A DNA stretch of 64,000 nucleotides from Burkholderia sp. 9120 (GTDB lineage: Bacteria > Pseudomonadota > Gammaproteobacteria > Burkholderiales > Burkholderiaceae), in assembly GCF_000745015.1 (NCBI RefSeq), contig NZ_JQNA01000002.1, forward strand, positions 2,356,001 through 2,420,000, given 5' to 3'. The notes under the pieces are model-generated. The model was not told where the DNA came from. It did no database searches and saw only the letters and a program-made list of their open reading frames with translations. The position numbers were made by a program, and so were the translations under genes. Positions 17,001-25,559 of the stretch are shown here, in pieces; the first letter of the stretch is position 1; every line of letters begins with the position of its first letter.

Positions 17001-19033
17001 ATCTTGCTGGTGTCCTTGCCGATCAGGTCCAGCTTGTTCACCATCGCGTCAAAGCGGTCATCATGCGAACGCAGTGCCTGCAAAACCTGCCATACGACGG
17101 CATAGGTCTTGTTGTCGTTCAGGGCTTCGTGTGGTTCAACGTCAACTGGGATCACCACCGGCAGAACCACATAACCGCGCTTCTTACCCGGTGCATTGCG
17201 CATCACGCGACCGACCGACTGCACCACGTCAACCTGCGAGTTACGCGGTGTCAGGAACAGCACGGCATCTAGTGCGGGAACATCCACACCTTCGGACAGG
17301 CATCGGACGTTGCTGAGAATGCGACAGGTGTTCTCGGGCGTTTCGGCTTTCAGCCATGCCAGCTTCGCTTCCTTCTCACTGGCGTTCATGCCGCCATCAA
17401 CGTGTTCGGCTTCGCAGTGAAGTCGCGCCGCCTGTTCGAATTCTTCCGTCTCTTCAGACTCCTGATACGCTTCAACGACCGCTTGGAACATGTTCTTGAT
17501 CTGCTTGGAGCTAACCTTGTGCGTCTTCGCTCCCTTCGAGACTTCGATGACCTGACAGAAGGCCACTGCACGTTTCATGGGATCACCATCGCCAACCAAG
17601 TCTTCGGTCAACCCCTGCTTTGAAAGGGCTTTCCAGCAGCCGACGATCTTGGCAGCGTCGTCCACCTTTAGCTGGTTGTTGTCATCCCGCAGCAGGCCTT
17701 GCAGGCGTCGATTGACGTGCTTTTCCTCGACCGCCAGCACAATCACCTTGTAATCGACCAACAGGCCACGCTTGACGGCTTCCGAGAACGTGATGACGAA
17801 CAGTTCATCGCCGTACAGCGCCTTGTCGTCCATCGAACATAAGGCCACGTCGTCACGTATAGCCGTGGCCTTCGCGGAGTCGCCATAGATACGTGGCGTC
17901 GCCGTCATGTAAATGCGCTTGGCGGCGCGGATGTAATCCGCATCGTGGACCCGGACGAAGGTGCTTTCGTCGTCATTGCCGAACGTAGCGCCGGTCGTTC
18001 GGTGGGCTTCGTCGCAAACGATCAGGTCGAAGTCGCCCAACCCGAACTGCTTCTGGGCGCGACTAATCACGTCGATAGAGTGATAGGTGCTGAACACGAC
18101 ACTCATATGCGACGCGTCGTGCCGCTTCGTCATCTCTGCCGCCAGTCGGGCCGGTTCGGTCGTGGCTGGATAGCGCAGTTCATGGACGAAGGTCTGAACC
18201 ATATCGTCCTCTTTCTTGCGCTTCTTACCCACGTCACTATCTGAGCAGACAGCGAAGCTATGAAGCGGCGTCTCGCTTTCTTGCGTCCATTCCGTCAAGG
18301 TCTGGGAGAGTAGCGACAGGCTTGGAACAAGGAACAGCACCCGCTTGCCCGCACCGGCCAACGTCTCCGCGATCTTCAAGCTAGTGAACGTCTTCCCGGT
18401 CCCACACGCCATGATTAGTTTGCCACGGTCGGCTTCTGCCAAACCGTGAACGACCGCATTCAAGGCACTGGTCTGGTGCGGACGCAACTGCTTCTTGGAC
18501 TTGATGACCGGTGTGGCCTTTGCCTGATACTGGCCCCAATCGATCTGGCTCTCTTCGAGCGCCGTCAGGTCGATCTTGCTAACGGGCGGCTGCTGGTCTA
18601 GCAAGGCGTCTTCGGCGTGTTCGCTCCAATGATTCGTCGTTGCGACGATGATCCGGCGCGTGAACGGCTTCTTGCCCGATGCCGTGAAGAAGCTGTCAAT
18701 ATCGCCCTTCTGGACCTTATAGTCCGGCGCGTACATCTTGCACTGTATCGCGTGGTACTCATCCGTGCCACGCGTCTTCGCCACAAGGTCGATACCGGCA
18801 TCGCGTTTGTCCAGCCCCTGCAAGTTGGCCCATTCCGCATAGGTCCACACATCGCTGTACCGGTCGCGATAGTCCGCTTCGTTCCGCAAATAACAAACGA
18901 TCAACTCTTCGAAGTAGGTTCCCTTCTCCCGTTCCGTGACGGCGGCGTGGCGGAAGGTATCAAGTAGTGTTTCGAGGGCGGTCATATTTGCTTGTCGTTT
19001 GAAGGTGGGGCCAGCAGGCAGCAAGGATGACAT
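14009..19033 (-). CDS. Type ISP restriction-modification enzyme (LlaBIII/LlaGI-like)
   Basis: 1674-residue single polypeptide combining nuclease, helicase, methyltransferase and target recognition. The N-terminal Mrr-like PD-(D/E)xK nuclease covers about 30-135 (DAGIDLV at 78-84, QCK at 97-99). The superfamily 2 ATPase covers about 180-690, with Walker A ACGTGKT at 209-215, DEAH at 341-344, TATPR at 377-381 and motif VI QSVGRVMR at 605-612. A helical coupler follows. The adenine methyltransferase has DPFVGTG at 936-942 and NPPY at 1042-1045. About 500 residues of target-recognition domain complete it. All key motifs look intact, and the length fits LlaBIII and its relatives. The start could also be the internal Met 17 (MTALETLL). 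Expected to cut unmethylated foreign DNA by collision of translocating enzymes. Confidence 0.95.
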   Translation of the reverse strand: MSSLLPAGPTFKRQANMTALETLLDTFRHAAVTEREKGTYFEELIVCYLRNEADYRDRYSDVWTYAEWANLQGLDKRDAGIDLVAKTRGTDEYHAIQCKMYAPDYKVQKGDIDSFFTASGKKPFTRRIIVATTNHWSEHAEDALLDQQPPVSKIDLTALEESQIDWGQYQAKATPVIKSKKQLRPHQTSALNAVVHGLAEADRGKLIMACGTGKTFTSLKIAETLAGAGKRVLFLVPSLSLLSQTLTEWTQESETPLHSFAVCSDSDVGKKRKKEDDMVQTFVHELRYPATTEPARLAAEMTKRHDASHMSVVFSTYHSIDVISRAQKQFGLGDFDLIVCDEAHRTTGATFGNDDESTFVRVHDADYIRAAKRIYMTATPRIYGDSAKATAIRDDVALCSMDDKALYGDELFVITFSEAVKRGLLVDYKVIVLAVEEKHVNRRLQGLLRDDNNQLKVDDAAKIVGCWKALSKQGLTEDLVGDGDPMKRAVAFCQVIEVSKGAKTHKVSSKQIKNMFQAVVEAYQESEETEEFEQAARLHCEAEHVDGGMNASEKEAKLAWLKAETPENTCRILSNVRCLSEGVDVPALDAVLFLTPRNSQVDVVQSVGRVMRNAPGKKRGYVVLPVVIPVDVEPHEALNDNKTYAVVWQVLQALRSHDDRFDAMVNKLDLIGKDTSKMEVIAITDKIQKKQEKAKGPKNKDAGKGGFTIGEAVKKRTEPDQHELQFEIGEIEKAIYAKLVQKVGNRHHWEDWANDIAKIARTHIDRITGIIENPENTKERAAFHAFAHELRDDLNGSITDAEIIEMLAQHLITKPVFDALFEDYSFAKHNPMSLAMQNVLDVLQEHRLDKEADTLERFYESVKLRAEGIDNAAGKQKIVVELYDKFFRNAFPKMTERLGIVYTPVEVVDFIIHSVGHVLQTEFGQTLGSKGVHIIDPFVGTGTFVTRLLQSGLIKPEELPHKYKHEIHANEIVLLAYYIAAINIEAVYHGIVGGEYQPFEGICLADTFQMYEKEDMVDALLAQNSARRKRQKKLDIRVIFGNPPYSVGQDSVNDNNQNVAYPHLDTRIRDTYAERSSATNKNALYDSYIRAIRWASDRIGKNGVIGFVTNAGFLEANTADGLRKCLVDEFSSIYVFHLRGNARTSGELRRKEKDNVFGTGSRAPVSISILVKNPDAGQHGQIYFHDIGDYLTRQEKLDKVREFASVAGIIKDGGWRSITPDQHGDWLKQRDDRFRDYVVMGDKTGAVVDKLFANYSSGIQTNRDVWCYNSSKAGVVTNVGRTIDAYNSEVRRFGKAHPGLDRKTREAKIDGFIDTDPTRISWTRGLKQELVRGREYGFDAACLATSLYRPFTKQWLYFDRGLNEYVNQMPRMFPEAAAENRAICLTGIGGNKEFSCLMAGVLPDVQVFSNGQCFPMYLYGDAEEGDKVSPQVGLFEAPHPARSHVKRRDALTDEGLSHFQSAYPGEQISKEDVFYYVYGLLHSPDYRERYADNLSKELPRIPCVKTGSDFWAFSKAGRKLADLHVNYEAVEKYPLQIDGGGLLLTDADYRVEKMRYGKDKDLTTLIYNDKITVKGIPLEAYEYVVNGKPALDWVVERQCVKTDKDSGIVNDANDYAIETMNNPRYPLELFQRVVTVSLETMTIVKSLPPLDVQTPGPSVGQLIESKDTQDTLPV

Positions 19034-19144
19034 TATGCCTTCCGGTACCCCGCGTCGGCTGCCTGCGACACTCCTGCCTTGTCCACAGCGCAGTAAATAT
19101 CCAGCAGAATGCTATGCAGACTAATCCGGACAAAAGGTACGACC

Positions 19145-19840
19145 ATGGCGACAATGAACGAGCACGGACACGTCGTCGCGAATTGCCCTACTTGCAGCGG
19201 TGCGCTGACCTCTTTTCTTATCGGAGACCCACAGCGCGGGCCATACGGGCAGATATATCGTCAAGTGGATGCAGGCGAGACCGAGATATACAGGCTGGCC
19301 CGGTGCACAGGCTGTGGTGCGGGGGCACTCATCACGCTTTTGGCGTCGAATCTACGCAATGGCCTAACGGAAACTCAGATGACCGACTTCTATCCCGAAG
19401 CTGAGATTCGCCAAGTTTTGCCTGATGACGTTCCAGAGGGCATAGTGAAAGAGTTCAGGGAAGGTGAGGAGTGCGCCGAGGCGGGGTGCTATCGCGCTGC
19501 TGCCGCCCTATTTCGCTCTGTACTGGATAAAACGCTCCGCGCAAACGGCTACAAGCTGAAGAAGGGCACACCACTCGAACAGCAGATTGACCTCGCCGCC
19601 GCCGACGGAGTCATTACGGCGTCACGCCGCAAACGTGCACACGACGAGATTCGTACCTTGGGAAACTATGTGCTGCACGAAGAATGGCGACAAGTCACAC
19701 CTTCGGAAGTGAAGGTAGCCAAGGAATACGCGGCATACCTACTGCACGACTTCTACGATGATCGGGATACTGTGCTGGCTTTGCTTCGAGAGAAGAGCCG
19801 CATCGCTGAAGAAGACCGCACGTCCGACGATGAGGGATGA
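19145..19840 (+). CDS. DUF4145 domain protein with zinc-ribbon-like N-terminus
   Basis: 231 residues from the chosen ATG (MATMNEHGHV). An in-frame ATG 36 bp upstream is possible. The N-terminal part has CPTC (about 13-16) and CTGCG (about 52-56), a likely metal-binding ribbon. The middle and C-terminal part is a DUF4145 domain (YRAAAALFRSVLDKTL, EIRTLGNYVLHE). DUF4145 proteins are frequent next to restriction and other defence genes. This one is divergent from the type ISP gene with a shared promoter region of about 110 bp. Role unknown. It could be a regulator or accessory of the defence locus. Confidence 0.8.
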   Translation: MATMNEHGHVVANCPTCSGALTSFLIGDPQRGPYGQIYRQVDAGETEIYRLARCTGCGAGALITLLASNLRNGLTETQMTDFYPEAEIRQVLPDDVPEGIVKEFREGEECAEAGCYRAAAALFRSVLDKTLRANGYKLKKGTPLEQQIDLAAADGVITASRRKRAHDEIRTLGNYVLHEEWRQVTPSEVKVAKEYAAYLLHDFYDDRDTVLALLREKSRIAEEDRTSDDEG

Positions 19841-19997
19841 GCGTCAAGTTCTGACGCAAGCGGGAGCCCCCGTCGCGGCTGTTGACCCGGTATTGGAGCG
19901 TATGCCATCCTTCTACCAGACGGGTAACTGTCCCGTCACCCTGATGTCACCCTGCGGGGTGTCAAACCAGACGACACCGGTAAGTAGCGCAAAAAGA

Positions 19998-20022
19998 AAA
20001 ACCAGTCTAAGTGACTGGTTTT
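19998..20022 (-). terminator. Rho-independent terminator of the tRNA-Ala transcript
   Basis: AAAACCAGTC / GACTGGTTTT stem with a 5-nt loop. On the minus strand it is followed by TTTTTCTTTTT. It lies 12 bases past the tRNA 3' end in the direction of tRNA transcription. Confidence 0.85.
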
Positions 20023-20034
20023 AAAGGAAGAATT

Positions 20035-20110
<76 letters not shown>

Positions 20111-20174
20111 AACGTGCGAACAATTCTAGCACAGGCATTTTCCCTTTTGCCTAGCCCCAACCCCCACCAAACCA

Positions 20175-20522
20175 TCACTTCGACGGCGCCCCTTTCAGCA
20201 CCCAATCGACCACCGTCCGAATATCCGCATCGCTCATCGACTGATGCGCGGGCATCGGAATCATCCCCCACACGCCAGACCCACCGTTCTTCACCTTACT
20301 CGCCAACTTAGCCGGCGCTTGCGCGTCACCCTTGTACTTCGCGGCGATCTGCTGGAACGACGGACCAACCAGTTTACGGTCCACCGCATGACATCCCATA
20401 CAAGCATTCGAATTAGCGATACTCTGCCCACCCGGCGCATCCGCAGCATGCGCGCTGGACACAAACAGTCCCACCACCGCCCCAACCAATACCGACCCAA
20501 CAACGATCACACCCCGCTTCAT
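20175..20522 (-). CDS. Periplasmic cytochrome c, class I (c551/c552-like)
   Basis: 115-residue c-type cytochrome. Signal peptide 1-26 (cleavage after SAHA), haem attachment CMGCH at about 41-45, and an axial Met in the GMIPMPAH segment (about 85-92). Small soluble periplasmic electron carrier feeding a terminal oxidase or peroxidase. Its ATG overlaps the stop of the upstream dolP-like gene (ATGA), so it forms the last gene of the diaA-dolP-cytochrome operon. Confidence 0.93.
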   Translation of the reverse strand: MKRGVIVVGSVLVGAVVGLFVSSAHAADAPGGQSIANSNACMGCHAVDRKLVGPSFQQIAAKYKGDAQAPAKLASKVKNGGSGVWGMIPMPAHQSMSDADIRTVVDWVLKGAPSK

Positions 20523-21316
20523 GGCGCAGTCGCCTTCGGATTACCCGGATGCACCGCGTTCGAATTGGTGACCGGCGCCGGCGCCTGCTGATCGAGCGGC
20601 CGCGAGCTCACCGACGAATCCGGAATCGCGCCGACCGTCGGCGCATTCGCGTCCGGCTGCGACGCGCCCGTCGCCGGCGCAGTCGCTGCTGCCGCAGCCG
20701 CCGCTGCAGCTTCCTGCGGCTGGATGTACTGGAACAGCTTCACGACCTGCACCACGCCCGGCACGCGACTCGCGACGTCGGCGCCGCGATTGCCTTCGTC
20801 CATTGTGACGAGACCCATCAGATACACCGAGCCACGCTCGGCCACCACCTTGAAGTTGTTCGCCGAAATATTCTTCTCGGCGATCAGCGCGGTCTTCACG
20901 CGCGTTTCCAGATAGGTATCGTTGGTGCGCGACGAGAACGAACTGGCCGGCATGATCGCCAGTTCGTTGACGATCGTGTTGACGTTGTTCAAGCCACGCA
21001 CAATCGTCTCGGCGCGCTGCTTCGACACGTCGCCGGCGACTTCGCCGGTCAGCAGCACCCGACGATTGAACACCGCGACGTTGACGTGCGCGTTGTCCGG
21101 CAGATTCTGGCTGATCTGCGAGAGCGCCTTCACCTGCAACTCGCGATCTTCGGTCTGCGCGCCCAGCGTGCGCCGGTCGGTCGCCACCAGCGCGCCGCCG
21201 CCCGCCGCGCCGGCAACGGCGAGAAAGCAACCCTGCAACGTCGCGGACAGGCCCGCCGCGAACCCAACCACCAGCACGGTTCTCACCAGTGTCTTCTTGA
21301 CGCGGAATACGCTCAT
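20519..21316 (-). CDS. dolP: BON-domain outer-membrane lipoprotein, DolP/YraP-like
   Basis: 265 residues. Lipoprotein signal with a Cys at about residue 29 (SATLQGC), then two BON domains (about 55-120 and 130-195, with VLLTGEV and VYLMGLVTMDEGNR), then an Ala/Pro-rich tail of about 65 residues not found in the E. coli protein. DolP maintains outer-membrane integrity. Here it follows diaA by 26 bp as in E. coli. The ATG used has AAGGAG upstream; a TTG one codon earlier is also possible. The name follows domain content and gene order. Confidence 0.88.
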   Translation of the reverse strand: MSVFRVKKTLVRTVLVVGFAAGLSATLQGCFLAVAGAAGGGALVATDRRTLGAQTEDRELQVKALSQISQNLPDNAHVNVAVFNRRVLLTGEVAGDVSKQRAETIVRGLNNVNTIVNELAIMPASSFSSRTNDTYLETRVKTALIAEKNISANNFKVVAERGSVYLMGLVTMDEGNRGADVASRVPGVVQVVKLFQYIQPQEAAAAAAAAATAPATGASQPDANAPTVGAIPDSSVSSRPLDQQAPAPVTNSNAVHPGNPKATAP

Positions 21317-21342
21317 CAACTAGCTCTCCTTCGGAATCAATC

Positions 21343-22146
<804 letters not shown>

Positions 22147-22608
22147 TCAGACTTCGTCGGCGCGAAACGCGTCACGCAACCATACGAGCCGGCCGGCTTC
22201 GAACGCGATCACGTCGAAACGGCACGCGGGTTGATCGCGCGAACAGCGGCCGCGAGTGGCCAGATAATGCTGCGCCGCACGCACGATGCGCTGCCGCTTG
22301 CGCCAGTCGATGCTCTCCGCCGCGCCGCCATATTGACCTTGCGCCCGCGCGCGGACTTCGACGAACACCAGCGCGCCGTCACGGTCGCTCATCACCAGAT
22401 CGATCTCGCCGCCGCGGCACGACACGTTACGCGCGACGAACCGCAAACGCTGCCGCTGCAAAAACTCCTGCGCGCGCAACTCGAAAGCCGCGCCGACGAG
22501 TTTGGACCCCGCCGGTCTTGAAAAGTTGTGCGGGGTGGCGGACGGCGATGCCCTCGCCCGCCGCTCACCATCCGCAGCGTCCAGAACGCCCGGCGCTGCG
22601 TGGCACAA
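22147..22608 (-). CDS. yraN: YraN family (UPF0102) putative endonuclease
   Basis: UPF0102 protein with a PD-(D/E)xK-like fold. [28 protein letters not shown] and VFVEVRAR carry the conserved E, D and E-x-R residues. The C-terminal FDVIAFE and WLRDAF are also conserved. I give a TTG start (153 residues, beginning MCHAAPG). An ATG at 22647 would add 13 residues and overlap the divergent rsmI start codon. Biochemical role is unsettled in the literature; a role near Holliday-junction or DNA-uptake functions is only suggested. It is followed by diaA after 216 bp. Confidence 0.85.
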   Translation of the reverse strand: MCHAAPGVLDAADGERRARASPSATPHNFSRPAGSKLVGAAFELRAQEFLQRQRLRFVARNVSCRGGEIDLVMSDRDGALVFVEVRARAQGQYGGAAESIDWRKRQRIVRAAQHYLATRGRCSRDQPACRFDVIAFEAGRLVWLRDAFRADEV

Positions 22609-22645
22609 TGGCGGCCTCTTTCCGTCTGTTTGTGTCTTCTGCCTC

Positions 22646-23548
22646 ATGACTCCTCTCTCCGAACTCGCGCAAGGGCAGCAGTACCCCACCGCCGCGCTGT
22701 ATGTGGTGGCCACGCCGATCGGCAACGTCGCCGACGTCACGCTGCGCGCGTTGCATGTGCTCGGACTGGTGGACCGTATCGCTGCCGAAGACACCCGCAA
22801 CACCGGCCAACTGCTCGCGCGCTATGGCATCTCGAAGCCGCTCGTCGCGGTGCATCAGCACAACGAGCGGGCCGCGGCGCAGCGCCTGATCGAACACCTG
22901 CAAGCAGGCGAACGCGTGGCCTACGTATCCGACGCGGGCACGCCCGGCATCTCGGACCCCGGCGCAAAACTGGTCGACGCCGTGCGCGAAGCGGGCTTCC
23001 CCGTGATTCCGCTGCCCGGCGCGAGCGCCCTCGCCACGGCGTTGAGCGCAGCCGGCGACTGGGTCGCGACGTTCTCGTTCCTCGGCTTCCTGCCGCCCAA
23101 ACCGAAGGCCCGCGCCGCCGCATTGCAGGAGCTCGCGCGCCATCCTTACGCGATGGTGTTCTACGAAGCCCCGCACCGGATCGTCGAAACGGTGCAGGCG
23201 CTGGCCGACGCGTTCGGCGGCGAACGTAAACTGCTGATCGCGCGAGAGCTGACAAAGTTACACGAAGCGCTGCACCAAGGCACCCTGGCCGAAGGGCCAA
23301 CGTGGCTCGCCGCGGATCCGAACCGGCAGCGCGGCGAATTCGTACTGGTGGTGGAAGGCGCGCAGCCGGAAGCCACCGGCGAACACGATCACGACGCGTT
23401 GCTGAGCATCCTGCTGGAAGAGTTGACGGTGAGCAGCGCGGCGAAGGTCGCGGCGTCGATCACCGGGGTGTCGCGCAACGCGCTGTACGCGCGCGCGTTG
23501 GCATTGAAGAAAGACAACGAAGCCGAAGACGACCCCGAAGAAGAATAA
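22646..23548 (+). CDS. rsmI: 16S rRNA (cytidine-1402-2'-O)-methyltransferase RsmI
   Basis: 300-residue SAM-dependent methyltransferase that 2'-O-methylates C1402 in the ribosomal P site. The tetrapyrrole-methylase fold shows [18 protein letters not shown] at about 18-35, [24 protein letters not shown], and [16 protein letters not shown]. The C-terminal HTH-like tail contains [18 protein letters not shown]. Divergent from yraN, as in E. coli (where lpoA intervenes; it is absent here). Ends before a strong terminator. Confidence 0.97.
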   Translation: MTPLSELAQGQQYPTAALYVVATPIGNVADVTLRALHVLGLVDRIAAEDTRNTGQLLARYGISKPLVAVHQHNERAAAQRLIEHLQAGERVAYVSDAGTPGISDPGAKLVDAVREAGFPVIPLPGASALATALSAAGDWVATFSFLGFLPPKPKARAAALQELARHPYAMVFYEAPHRIVETVQALADAFGGERKLLIARELTKLHEALHQGTLAEGPTWLAADPNRQRGEFVLVVEGAQPEATGEHDHDALLSILLEELTVSSAAKVAASITGVSRNALYARALALKKDNEAEDDPEEE

Positions 23549-23558
23549 GCAGTCGGAC

Positions 23559-23593
23559 AAAAAGAAAAGGGCCTCGCGGCCCTTTTCTTTTTT
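23559..23593 (+). terminator. Rho-independent terminator after rsmI
   Basis: GGGCC-TCGC-GGCCC core extended by AAAAAGAAAA / TTTTCTTTTTT; works on both strands and lies 10 bp after the rsmI stop. Confidence 0.93.
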
Positions 23594-23675
23594 GACAGAG
23601 ATGGCATGGACTGCCGCCGCCGTCATGCTACGAGCGCGTCCATCTCGCACCCGTAGCCTCACCATGAATTTTCGA

Positions 23676-24279
23676 TCACTTATCGCTGCTCGAACCCGAG
23701 TTCGACGCCAGCGTTTCGTTCATCTCGGCGCGTGCTTCCTGCTGCGTCAGACCTTCAATCTTGACGCGCGCCGTGCCGGCATGACGCATATCGAGGACGC
23801 TCGCCGCGGCCATCGACAGATCGATCACACGGCCGCGCGCATACGGGCCACGATCGTTGATCCGCACGACGACCGAGCGCGACGTGGCCGGGTTGGTCAC
23901 GCGTACATACGAGCCGAGCGGCAACGTGCGATGCGCGGCGGTCAGCGCATGCATGTCGTAGCGTTCGCCGTTGGCGGTGCGACGACCGTGGAAGCCGCGG
24001 CCGTACCACGAAGCGCGACCGGTTTGATGAAAGTCCGAAATGTCCGAACCATCGTCCGTTAGCGGCTTGGCGTCGGCCAGCGACGAGCCCGCAGCGCTTG
24101 CGCCGGAGGCCGGCGCGCTACCGAAGGCTTGCGGCCCGAAGGAACCTGCCTGCGCCGCTTTGGTGCTCAGCGGCGTGTCGTTGGCGGACGTGTTCGCGGT
24201 GCCCGGAGGCGTGGCGCAACCAGCCAGCACAAAAAAGGCAAAAAGAGTCCCCAGACCACGGGATAACCGAGTTTTCATA
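23676..24279 (-). CDS. rlpA: RlpA family septal-ring lytic transglycosylase lipoprotein
   Basis: 200 residues. Lipoprotein signal with lipobox LAGC (Cys 21), a low-complexity Ala/Ser/Gly linker to about 85, then the double-psi beta-barrel domain (GRASWYGRGFHGRRTANGE to LSMAAASVL). The catalytic Asp sits in VRINDRGP. No C-terminal SPOR domain, so it is a short RlpA. It cleaves peptidoglycan strands lacking stem peptides. Start ATG at 24279 gives a clean lipoprotein signal; another in-frame ATG lies 32 bp upstream. Confidence 0.9.
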
Positions 24280-24432
24280 AGACGTGCAATCACAATGTCG
24301 AGCCGCATCACGCGAAGTTGAGCGTGTTGCCTGCGACTCCGGCGGCAATGGACGACAACGCGCCGCGCAAGTCTGCGCAGAACGTCAAAGCCCGGATGCG
24401 GCCCAATCGGCCGCTACCGCACGGTTAATTTT

Positions 24433-24610
24433 CACGTCTGGCGCAACCTGTCCCCGGCAGCCTGACCAGACCCCACATGCCGCCATCGAACGTGGCAAAC
24501 ACGTTCTTGCGCGCGGAACTCAGCGCACAGGAACGGCGGCGTAGGCCCCACCCAGCGTCACGGCAGTTAAGTCCGTAGCAGGCGCGTGGCACCTGGCTGG
24601 GCAAGACGTG
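24433..24610 (+). ncRNA. Candidate 6S RNA (ssrS-like), strand tentative
   Basis: 178-nt segment closed by CACGTCT (24433-24439) and AGACGTG (24604-24610). Inside are CAGCC/GGCTG (24458-24462/24595-24599), an apical GCCGCC/GGCGGC stem (24479-24484/24535-24540) with a GAACGTG/CACGTTC hairpin, and a small hairpin ACGG/CCGT (24560-24576) in the 3' strand of the central open region. The rod with a central bubble, a 3'-side hairpin, a length near 180 nt, and the plus-strand run CCTGTCCCCGGCAGCC (compare E. coli CCAGTCCCCTGAGCC) all fit 6S RNA, which binds sigma70 RNA polymerase. I see no strong plus-strand promoter, so identity and strand are not certain. Confidence 0.45.
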
Positions 24611-24616
24611 TGCATC

Positions 24617-24735
24617 GAAAGCTCGATACTTGATGGCTGTCCAGCAGTGCGACAGCCCAAACTTGAGTGGCGATCCGCGTGCCCATTTTTGATGGGGACG
24701 CATCGCCTTGTGGCATGCCCAGTTCCCTAGGCATG
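24617..24735. other. Chain of strong hairpins, no protein gene
   Basis: Contains GGCTGTC/GACAGCC (loop 9), a long composite stem GGCGAT-GCGT-CCCAT closed by a 5-nt loop (about 24662-24710), and CATGCC/GGCATG. Together with the candidate 6S segment this makes the 24.43-24.74 kb stretch unusually structured. It could be the 5' leader of a minus-strand transcript from the promoter at 24742 or a 3' extension of the plus-strand RNA. The remainder of the gap between rlpA and the next gene holds nothing else I can name. Confidence 0.5.
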
Positions 24736-24741
24736 GGGTGC

Positions 24742-24747
24742 ATTATA
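24742..24747 (-). promoter_or_regulatory. Consensus -10 box pointing into the structured RNA region
   Basis: TATAAT on the minus strand within GGGTATAATGCACC. A TTGTCA 20 bp upstream is an imperfectly spaced -35. It would drive transcription leftward through the hairpin-rich region towards rlpA. Confidence 0.55.
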
Positions 24748-24880
24748 CCCAAAAGAAATTTTTGAGATGACAAGCGCTTGAAAACCTTGATGAATTTTCA
24801 CGCTTGCTGCAAAAATAGGCGCACCAAAGCCCGCTGGGCCGGGCGTTTCAGGCCCTGGGCGGGCGTAGCGCGCAGGCCGG

Positions 24881-24886
24881 TACAAT
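24881..24886 (+). promoter_or_regulatory. Probable -10 box for the MBL hydrolase gene
   Basis: GGTACAATCAAC: TACAAT 28 bp before the start codon. No clear -35. Confidence 0.4.
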
Positions 24887-24914
24887 CAACGTTTTTCCAG
24901 CGGCGCCCCCATCC

Positions 24915-25559
24915 ATGAAAGTCACTTTGATCCCCGTCACGCCGTTTCAGCAGAACAGCTCGCTGCTCGTTTGCGAGGCAACCGGACGCGCGGCCGTCGT
25001 CGATCCGGGCGGCGATCTCGACGTCATCCAGGGCGAAATCGCGCGTCAGAACGTGACGGTCGAAAAAGTGTTCCTGACGCACGGCCACATCGATCACTGC
25101 GCCGGCGCGAAGACGCTGGCCACGCATTACGGCGTGCCGATCGAAGGCCCGCATCCGGACGAAAGTTTCTGGCTCGACAAGCTGCCGGACCAAAGCACGC
25201 GCTTCGGCTTTCCCGCGGCCGAGGCTTTCGAGCCGGACCGCTGGCTGCAGAACGGCGAGACCGTGCTGTTCGGCGACGAAACCCTCGAGGTCTATCACTG
25301 CCCCGGGCACACGCCCGGTCACGTGGTGTTCTTCAGCCGCGCGCACCGGCTCGCGCTGGTCGGCGACGTGCTGTTCGCCGGCTCGATCGGCCGCACGGAT
25401 TTTCCGCGCGGCAATCACGCGGATCTGGTGCGCTCGATCCGCGAGAAACTTTGGCCGCTCGGCGACGACGTCACCTTCGTGCCGGGCCACGGACCCACGT
25501 CGACGTTCGGCGCCGAACGCCGCAGCAATCCCTACGTCGCCGACGGAGTCGAGGCATGA
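24915..25559 (+). CDS. Metallo-beta-lactamase fold hydrolase, glyoxalase II-like (YcbL type)
   Basis: 214-residue MBL-fold protein. Zinc ligands are in THGHIDH (about residues 56-62), the His of PGHTPGH (about 134-140), the Asp of LVGDVLFAGSIGRTDF and the final His of VPGHGPTS. The compact length and the SIGRTDFP segment match the YcbL-type glyoxalase II group, which hydrolyses S-lactoylglutathione or related thioesters. The stop overlaps the start of the next gene by four bases. Confidence 0.9.
   Translation: MKVTLIPVTPFQQNSSLLVCEATGRAAVVDPGGDLDVIQGEIARQNVTVEKVFLTHGHIDHCAGAKTLATHYGVPIEGPHPDESFWLDKLPDQSTRFGFPAAEAFEPDRWLQNGETVLFGDETLEVYHCPGHTPGHVVFFSRAHRLALVGDVLFAGSIGRTDFPRGNHADLVRSIREKLWPLGDDVTFVPGHGPTSTFGAERRSNPYVADGVEA

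Noticed and set aside
24433..24740. tmRNA or RNase P RNA
   Set aside because: No tRNA-like ends or tag frame for tmRNA, and no GAGGAAAGTCC-type core for RNase P.
24425..24773. Short minus-strand frames within the structured RNA region
   Set aside because: No family match, no good ribosome-binding site, and the DNA is better explained by base-paired RNA.
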